NCBI GenBank assembly: GCA_035552095.1
Contig: DASZMA010000106.1
Coordinates: forward strand, 1 to 17,471
Direction: 5' to 3'
Source: Bog-473 sp035552095
GTDB lineage: Bacteria > Actinomycetota > Acidimicrobiia > Acidimicrobiales > RAAP-2
Length of the DNA: 17,471 bases
In this document: positions 13,389-17,471 of the stretch, one piece after another
Position numbering within the stretch: the first letter of the stretch is position 1
Layout of the letters: each line of letters starts with the position of its first letter
The notes under the pieces: model-generated
Told to the model about the DNA's origin: nothing
The model's database searches: none
The model's input: the letters and a program-made list of their open reading frames with translations, nothing else
Made by a program: the position numbers and the translations under genes

Positions 13389-14579
13389 TCAGTCCTCGCT
13401 GCGGTCGCCGCTGGCCACGGCCGCTTCCACCCGCTCAATGAGCCGGGCCGAGCACGAGGACGTCTCCAGGACGGGCGCCACTTCTTCGGCCACCATGCGG
13501 GCCACTTCGGCGAAGATGGGTGCCAGCTCGCCGTCGCCCCCGGCCACCGGGGTGCCGGCGTCGCCGGCGGCGGCCAGGTCCGGGTGCAGGGGGATGGATC
13601 CGATCAAGGGGACGCCGAGCGAGTGGGCCAGGCGGGCGCCGCCACCGGTACCGAAAAGGGCGTAGCGGGTGCCGTGCTCACAGGTGAAGTCGCTCATGTT
13701 CTCAATCACCCCGGCCACCCGCAGGTAGTTCTTGCGTGCCATGTCGGCCGCCCGGGCCGCCACCTTCTGCGCCGCCACCGGGGGCGTGGTCACCACCAGC
13801 AACTCAGTGCGGGGAAGCATGCGGGCCAGGCCCATCTGCACGTCCCCGGTCCCCGGGGGCAGATCGATGAGGAGATAGTCGAGGTCACCCCAATGGGCGT
13901 CCTGGAGGAACTGCTGCACGGCCCGGTTGAGCACCAGGCCGCGCCACATGATGGCCTGCTCCTCCCCGGCCAGGAAGCCCATGGAGAGCACGCGCACCAA
14001 CCCCGGCCCGACTGGCTTCTCCAGCGGGACCATCTTGCCCTGGCGGGCTTCGACCCCACCTTCCATGCCGAGCAGCCGCGGGACGGAGAAGCCCCAGATA
14101 TCAGCGTCGAGAATGCCGACCGTCAGTCCCCGCTGCGCCAGGGCCACGGCCAGGTTCACGGTCACCGAGGATTTGCCCACTCCACCCTTGCCCGAGGCGA
14201 TGGCCAGCACCCGGGTGGTGGCCGGGATGGCCGTCTCGGGCGGGTCCTCGCTGGCCTTCCGGCGGGCCCGGGCCATCACGGCGGCTCGTTCCGCTGCGTC
14301 CATGGTGGCGATGCGGATCTCCATGGAGCGGACCCAGTCCAGCGCTTCCACTTGGCCGCGGACATCCTTCTCAATCTGGGAGCGCAGCGGGCAGGCGGCG
14401 ATGGTCAGGGCCACGTCGACCACCACGTCGTCGCCGGTGACGGTGATCGACCGCACCATGCCCAGGTCGACGATGGTGTCGCCCAGTTCGGGGTCGATCA
14501 CGGCGCGCAGGCAGTCGCGCACTTGGCCTTCGCGGCCGGTGGGTGGCGAAGGCGGGTTGGGGTCCGACCCGGCGGTCAT
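13389..14579 (-). CDS. mrp: Mrp/ApbC-family Fe-S cluster carrier P-loop ATPase
   Basis: A 396-residue protein: an N-terminal MIP18/DUF59 domain at about 17-95 (VIDPELGDTIVDLGMV), a linker, then a Mrp ATPase domain with deviant Walker A GKGGVGKSS (130-138), ILDADIWGFSVPRLLG, and LLIDLPPGTGDVQ. Mrp proteins bind and hand over [4Fe-4S] clusters. The cysteine pair used in many Mrp proteins is reduced to one Cys (SDFTCEHGTRYALFG), which is common in actinobacterial versions, so cluster binding may differ. ATG 14579 has TAGAAT 6 nt upstream and no SD. It is divergent from the A-type Fe-S carrier gene, so the two Fe-S genes share a 149-bp control region. Confidence 0.95.
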   Translation of the reverse strand: MTAGSDPNPPSPPTGREGQVRDCLRAVIDPELGDTIVDLGMVRSITVTGDDVVVDVALTIAACPLRSQIEKDVRGQVEALDWVRSMEIRIATMDAAERAAVMARARRKASEDPPETAIPATTRVLAIASGKGGVGKSSVTVNLAVALAQRGLTVGILDADIWGFSVPRLLGMEGGVEARQGKMVPLEKPVGPGLVRVLSMGFLAGEEQAIMWRGLVLNRAVQQFLQDAHWGDLDYLLIDLPPGTGDVQMGLARMLPRTELLVVTTPPVAAQKVAARAADMARKNYLRVAGVIENMSDFTCEHGTRYALFGTGGGARLAHSLGVPLIGSIPLHPDLAAAGDAGTPVAGGDGELAPIFAEVARMVAEEVAPVLETSSCSARLIERVEAAVASGDRSED

Positions 14580-14585
14580 GGGAGC

Positions 14586-14613
14586 ATTCTACCTGCGTGC
14601 AGGCGATTTCCAG
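14586..14613 (-). promoter_or_regulatory. Predicted mrp promoter with embedded palindrome
   Basis: On the minus strand, CTGGAA (14613-14608), a 16-nt spacer and TAGAAT (14591-14586), then 6 nt to the ATG. The inverted repeat CCTGC-GT-GCAGG (plus-strand 14592-14603) fills most of the spacer, a position where a bound repressor would block RNA polymerase. Confidence 0.45.
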
Positions 14614-14651
14614 CCGGGCCGCCTCGACGTGCTCACCCCAGCGCGACCCCG

Positions 14652-14680
14652 GTAACATGGTGGTCTCGCCCGGGTACGGT
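14652..14680 (+). promoter_or_regulatory. Possible promoter of Fe-S carrier operon
   Basis: GTAACA (14652-14657), a 17-nt spacer and TACGGT (14675-14680) give a fair two-part promoter; a start near 14687 would leave a ~42-nt leader containing the SD at 14718-14723. Weaker evidence than the other promoters. Confidence 0.35.
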
Positions 14681-14728
14681 GCCCATGGTGTGACCTGCGT
14701 CGTCACGGCGCGTAATTAGGAGGCTGCA

Positions 14729-15094
14729 ATGACGACCATGACCACCTCGGTCAACATCGGGAAGAAGCCCGCTCCGGTCACCCTCAGCGATATCGCCATC
14801 ACCAAGGTGGCTGAGCTGCTGGCCCAGGAAGAGGGCGACGCCCTGGCCCTGCGGGTGGCGGTCAAGCCCGGAGGCTGCTCGGGCTACAGCTACGAGATGT
14901 TCTTCGACTCCGAGGTCATGGCTGACGATGTCGTGCGCGAGTTCGACACGGTCAAGGTCGTTGTCGACTCGGCTAGCGCCGAGCTGCTGACTGGCTCGAC
15001 GCTCGACTACAGCGACGGGCTGCAGGGGGCCGGGTTCCACATTGTGAACCCCAACGCCACCCGCACCTGCGGCTGTGGCTCCTCTTTCAGCTGA
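14729..15094 (+). CDS. erpA: A-type iron-sulfur carrier (HesB/IscA/ErpA family)
   Basis: A 121-residue protein of the Fe-S biogenesis A-type carrier family. The three ligand cysteines are Cys50 (KPGGCSGYSY), Cys114 and Cys116 (TCGCGSSFS at the C-terminus). It accepts [2Fe-2S]/[4Fe-4S] clusters and passes them to apoproteins. ATG 14729 is fixed by a perfect AGGAGG (14718-14723) with a 5-nt spacer. The symbol erpA is a best guess; IscA and HesB are equally fitting by sequence. Its stop codon overlaps a possible CTG start of the next gene (CTGA), a [2Fe-2S]-containing fusion protein, which is a plausible client of this carrier. mrp lies divergently upstream. Confidence 0.93.
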   Translation: MTTMTTSVNIGKKPAPVTLSDIAITKVAELLAQEEGDALALRVAVKPGGCSGYSYEMFFDSEVMADDVVREFDTVKVVVDSASAELLTGSTLDYSDGLQGAGFHIVNPNATRTCGCGSSFS

Positions 15095-16866
15095 TCGAGA
15101 CCACCGCGGCGCAGGCCGTCGCCTTCACGCTCAACGGATCTCCTGTCGTCGTCGAGGATGACGACAGCTCCCTGCTCGACGCGTTGCGTGAGCAATTGCA
15201 CTGCCGTTCGGTCAAGGACGGCTGCAGCCCGCAGGGCCAGTGCGGCTGCTGCACGGTCTGGGTCGACGGCGCCGCCCGCGTGGCCTGCGTCACCGCGCTG
15301 CGCCGGGTGGCCGGACGATCGGTGACCACGGTCGACGGCCTGGCTCCCGATCTGCGGGACCGCTGGGTCGAGGCTTTCGTCGCCGCTGGAGCCAGCCAGT
15401 GCGGCTTCTGCACCCCGGGCATCCTGCTCCGCCTCACCGCTCTTGAGCAGGGCCGCCGCCCAGCCACCCGGGAGGCCGTCGAGTCGGCCCTGCTGGCCCA
15501 CCTCTGCCGCTGCACCGGCTGGCAGTCGATCGTCGAGGCCGCCTGCGTGGCGTTGGGGATAGCGGACGCGCCGGCCCCCGCCCCTGGGCCCGGAGCCCCG
15601 GGGGGGATCGGGGACCCGCTACTGGCGGCCTGGCGGGCCCAGCTGGAGGGACCGATGTTCCAGAGCTCGGGGGCCGAGGTGGTCCTGGGCGGCGGCGGCT
15701 TCGCCGATGACACCGCGCCGGTGGGAGCCCAGATTCGCCTGGGCGCGGCCGACACGCCGCTGGCGCCCGACCTGGCCTCGGCTCGGCGCGGTTCGGGCAA
15801 GGTCCAGGGCCGCAACAGCACGGTGCCCCTGACCCACCCGGTTGCCCTGCCCGAGGGGGAGTGGGCTCTGACACTGCGCACCACCTGGGTCGAGCCGGCC
15901 TACCTCGAGCCCGACGCCAGCTGGGCCCGGCCGGGGGCGCCGCCGGCCACCCCGCTGGCCAATGGGGGTGCCTTCGGGGGCAAGCGGCGCAGTCCGGTTC
16001 CCGGTCAGGCCCGCGATCTGGCCAGCGCGGCCGGCGACGCGGTCCGCGTCCTGTGGAGTCGGGAGGACGTGGTGCGCCACGGGCCCAAGCGGCCACCGCT
16101 GGCGCTGGGCCTGCGGCCAAATGGGTCCGGGCTGTTGCGGGTCGGCCGGACGCCGGGCTCGCCCGACCTCTCCCCACTGATTGAGCGGGTGCACGAGGTG
16201 GCGCCCGGCGTGGTCGTCGAAGAGGTCGAGGTGATGGGCCCGCCGGTCGGGCCCGAGTTGCGTGGTGCCGGCTGGGCCGAAGTGGTGGCCGCCCTCGCCT
16301 CGTTGCCCGCGCTGGTGCCCGCGCTGGTGTCCGCCTCTGCCAGCGACCCCGAGTTGGCGCCCGCCGGGCCCGGAGTCGGCCAGGCCGAGGTGGCGCTGCC
16401 CAACGGCAGCCGGGCCGCCGTCAGCGTGCACGCCGGAGGTCGGGGTTCGGTGACGGTCGAGGTCTGGGCGGGCGAGCTGCTGCACGAGGTGACCCTGCGC
16501 TCCTACGTGCTGGGCGCGGTGCACCAGGCGCTCGGGTTGGTGTGGAGCGAGGGCATCGCGGTCGATGACGAGGGTGCCCCGCTGGACCTGACCATCCGCT
16601 CCTTCGGGATCCTGTCCGCTCGCGAGATGCCCGAGGTGCACGTGGTCCTGCACCCCGACGACCGTTGGCCGGTCAACGGCTCCGACGCCGTCTTCGCCGC
16701 CACCCTGGCCGCGGCGTGGATCGCCGATGGCCGCCCGGGCCTCTGGCCCACTCGACGCGGCGGCGTTCGCCACCAGTCGAGCCAGGCGCCGCCGCCCGTG
16801 GCACCATCAAGCGGCACCGCCACCGCCACCAGCCCACCAAGCGCAGAGGAGCAACCAGAACCATGA
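15091..16866 (+). CDS. Fusion of [2Fe-2S] small subunit with abbreviated molybdenum-hydroxylase-like large subunit
   Basis: About 591 residues. Residues 10-150 are a complete CoxS/xanthine-dehydrogenase-type Fe-S domain: a plant-type ferredoxin cluster (Cys45, 51, 54, 66; GCSPQGQCGCCTV) and a helical-domain cluster (Cys104, 107, 139, 141; CGFC and CRC). There is no FAD domain. The rest weakly follows a molybdopterin subunit: NGGAFGGKRR (291-300), RVLWSREDVV, and near the end SYVLGAVHQALGLVWSEG (471-488), but it spans ~400 residues against ~750 normally, and the usual catalytic GxGE near the C-terminus reads NGSDAVF. A Pro/Ser/Thr-rich tail follows. No ATG, GTG or TTG occurs in frame between a TAG at 14974 and TTG 15184, which would cut into the ferredoxin fold; CTG 15091, overlapping the previous stop, is proposed. 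RidA overlaps its end. Confidence 0.82.
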   Translation: MIETTAAQAVAFTLNGSPVVVEDDDSSLLDALREQLHCRSVKDGCSPQGQCGCCTVWVDGAARVACVTALRRVAGRSVTTVDGLAPDLRDRWVEAFVAAGASQCGFCTPGILLRLTALEQGRRPATREAVESALLAHLCRCTGWQSIVEAACVALGIADAPAPAPGPGAPGGIGDPLLAAWRAQLEGPMFQSSGAEVVLGGGGFADDTAPVGAQIRLGAADTPLAPDLASARRGSGKVQGRNSTVPLTHPVALPEGEWALTLRTTWVEPAYLEPDASWARPGAPPATPLANGGAFGGKRRSPVPGQARDLASAAGDAVRVLWSREDVVRHGPKRPPLALGLRPNGSGLLRVGRTPGSPDLSPLIERVHEVAPGVVVEEVEVMGPPVGPELRGAGWAEVVAALASLPALVPALVSASASDPELAPAGPGVGQAEVALPNGSRAAVSVHAGGRGSVTVEVWAGELLHEVTLRSYVLGAVHQALGLVWSEGIAVDDEGAPLDLTIRSFGILSAREMPEVHVVLHPDDRWPVNGSDAVFAATLAAAWIADGRPGLWPTRRGGVRHQSSQAPPPVAPSSGTATATSPPSAEEQPEP

Positions 16867-17237
16867 GTCCCGCCGTCGGCCCCTACTCCCCGGTGCGCCG
16901 GGTCGGTGACTGGGTGATCACCTCCGGACAGGTCGGCCTGGCCACCGACAACATCGGTAACGCCGCCCTGGCCCCGGGCGGGACCATCCCCGAGCTGCAC
17001 CAGGCCCTGGCCAACGTGGTCTCGGTACTGGCTCAGGAGGGGGCCGCGCTCAGCGATGTGGTCAAGACGACGCTCTACCTGATCGACATGGGCGAGTTCG
17101 CCGCCGTCAACGAGGTCTGGGTCGAGTACTTCACCGAGAACCGGCCCACCCGCTCGGCCGTCGCCGTGGCCGCCCTGCCCATCGGGGCCCGGGTGGAGGT
17201 TGAAGCTTGGGCCTACGCGCCGTTGCCGGAACGCTGA
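16863..17237 (+). CDS. RidA/YjgF/YER057c/UK114-family protein
   Basis: A 124-residue RidA-like protein: GPYSPVRRVGDWVITSGQVG at the start, a central helix (ELHQALANVVSVLAQEG), DVVKTTLYLIDMGEF, and the RSAVAVAALPIGARVEVEAWA end. Arg97 corresponds to the substrate-carboxylate-binding arginine of RidA deaminases, and Glu114 to the conserved acidic residue, so hydrolysis of reactive enamine/imine intermediates is likely. ATG 16863 overlaps the upstream TGA as ATGA and has AGAGGAG about 12 nt upstream. It is the third gene of the Fe-S carrier operon; M. tuberculosis has a RidA-like gene (Rv3678c) near its MBL and ArsA-like genes. Its last 25 nt overlap the 3' end of the convergent regulator. Confidence 0.93.
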   Translation: MSPAVGPYSPVRRVGDWVITSGQVGLATDNIGNAALAPGGTIPELHQALANVVSVLAQEGAALSDVVKTTLYLIDMGEFAAVNEVWVEYFTENRPTRSAVAVAALPIGARVEVEAWAYAPLPER

Positions 17238-17471
17238 ACCAGTCCGGGGTGCCAGGCCACCTGGCCGAAGCGGTAGCCGACTGAGCGCACCGTCTGGATC
17301 AGGTGGGCGTGCTCCTCGCCCAACTTGGCTCGCAGCCGCCGGATGTGGACGTCCACCGTCCGGGCGCCGCCGTAGTACTCGTAGCCCCAGACCCGGCTGA
17401 GCAGGGTCTCGCGGGTGAAGACCTTGGCCGGATGGCCGGCCAGGAAGCGGAGCAGCTCGTATTCCATGTAG
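17213..17471 (-). CDS. OmpR/PhoB-type response regulator, C-terminal DNA-binding part (partial)
   Basis: The window keeps the last 85 codons of a winged-helix regulator, running off the right edge. YELLRFLAGHPAKVFTRETL, LSRVWGYEYYGGARTVDVHI and RRLRAKLGEEH followed by IQTVRSVGYRF are the Trans_reg_C domain almost complete: the recognition helix around TVDVHIRRLRAKL and the C-terminal beta hairpin at VRSVGYRF. The receiver domain would lie beyond the window. The stop (TAG, 17215-17213) lies inside the end of ridA, a 25-bp tail-to-tail overlap. It cannot be placed in a specific regulator branch (MtrA, RegX3, GlnR-like) from this piece. Confidence 0.93.
   Translation of the reverse strand, partial: YMEYELLRFLAGHPAKVFTRETLLSRVWGYEYYGGARTVDVHIRRLRAKLGEEHAHLIQTVRSVGYRFGQVAWHPGLVQRSGNGA

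Noticed and set aside
13329..14693. Long plus-strand frame opposite mrp
   Set aside because: His/Gly/Gln-rich composition without motifs; the minus strand encodes a complete Mrp protein.
1..17471. CRISPR array, insertion sequence, integrase or rRNA
   Set aside because: No regularly spaced repeats, transposase or integrase motifs (DDE, tyrosine or serine recombinase) or rRNA-like sequence were seen on either strand.

Overview
This looks like a chromosomal segment from a high-GC actinobacterium. A WhiB regulator gives the phylum, since WhiB proteins are confined to Actinobacteria and their phages. The ArsA-like ATPase pair, Mrp, an A-type Fe-S carrier, GTG/TTG starts and apparently leaderless promoters fit that placement. 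An uncultured member of Acidimicrobiia is my best guess, from overall gene style only.

Left end (1-1367): visibly less GC-rich than the rest. It holds the tail of an unidentified gene, a ~100-aa protein resembling DUF7701, and a small three-helix membrane protein resembling the RipA octameric family. These are tightly packed as one operon. About 470 nt without a convincing gene follow, containing inverted repeats and a degenerate tRNA 3'-end-like sequence. I read this as the edge of an acquired island, possibly a defence cassette.

Metabolic block (1368-6364): a small conserved hypothetical protein; a secreted esterase of the antigen-85/esterase-D type; an AraC regulator with a VOC-family protein behind it; a divergent 2-oxoglutarate/Fe(II) oxygenase; an SDR oxidoreductase; and a second VOC protein. 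A tRNA-Pro(CGG) gene with encoded CCA follows on the minus strand.

Core block (6566-17471): a lone atypical receiver-domain protein with a CorC-type CBS protein; two overlapping ArsA-like ATPase genes divergent from whiB; a membrane-anchored DUF929-like protein that has lost its CxxC; NUDIX and metallo-beta-lactamase genes in tandem; and mrp divergent from an operon of A-type Fe-S carrier, a fused [2Fe-2S]/abbreviated molybdenum-hydroxylase-like protein, and RidA. The end of an OmpR/PhoB-type regulator closes the window. Several of these families (NUDIX, MBL, RidA, ArsA pair, WhiB) also cluster in Mycobacterium tuberculosis around Rv3672c-Rv3681c, so part of this is an old actinobacterial neighbourhood in rearranged order.

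The most unusual items are the ~591-aa Fe-S/molybdopterin-like fusion, which has no ordinary start codon; a recurrent TANNNT box (often TACGCT) 6-9 nt before start codons; the cysteine-free DUF929 protein; and the DUF7701/RipA-like cassette at a probable island edge.
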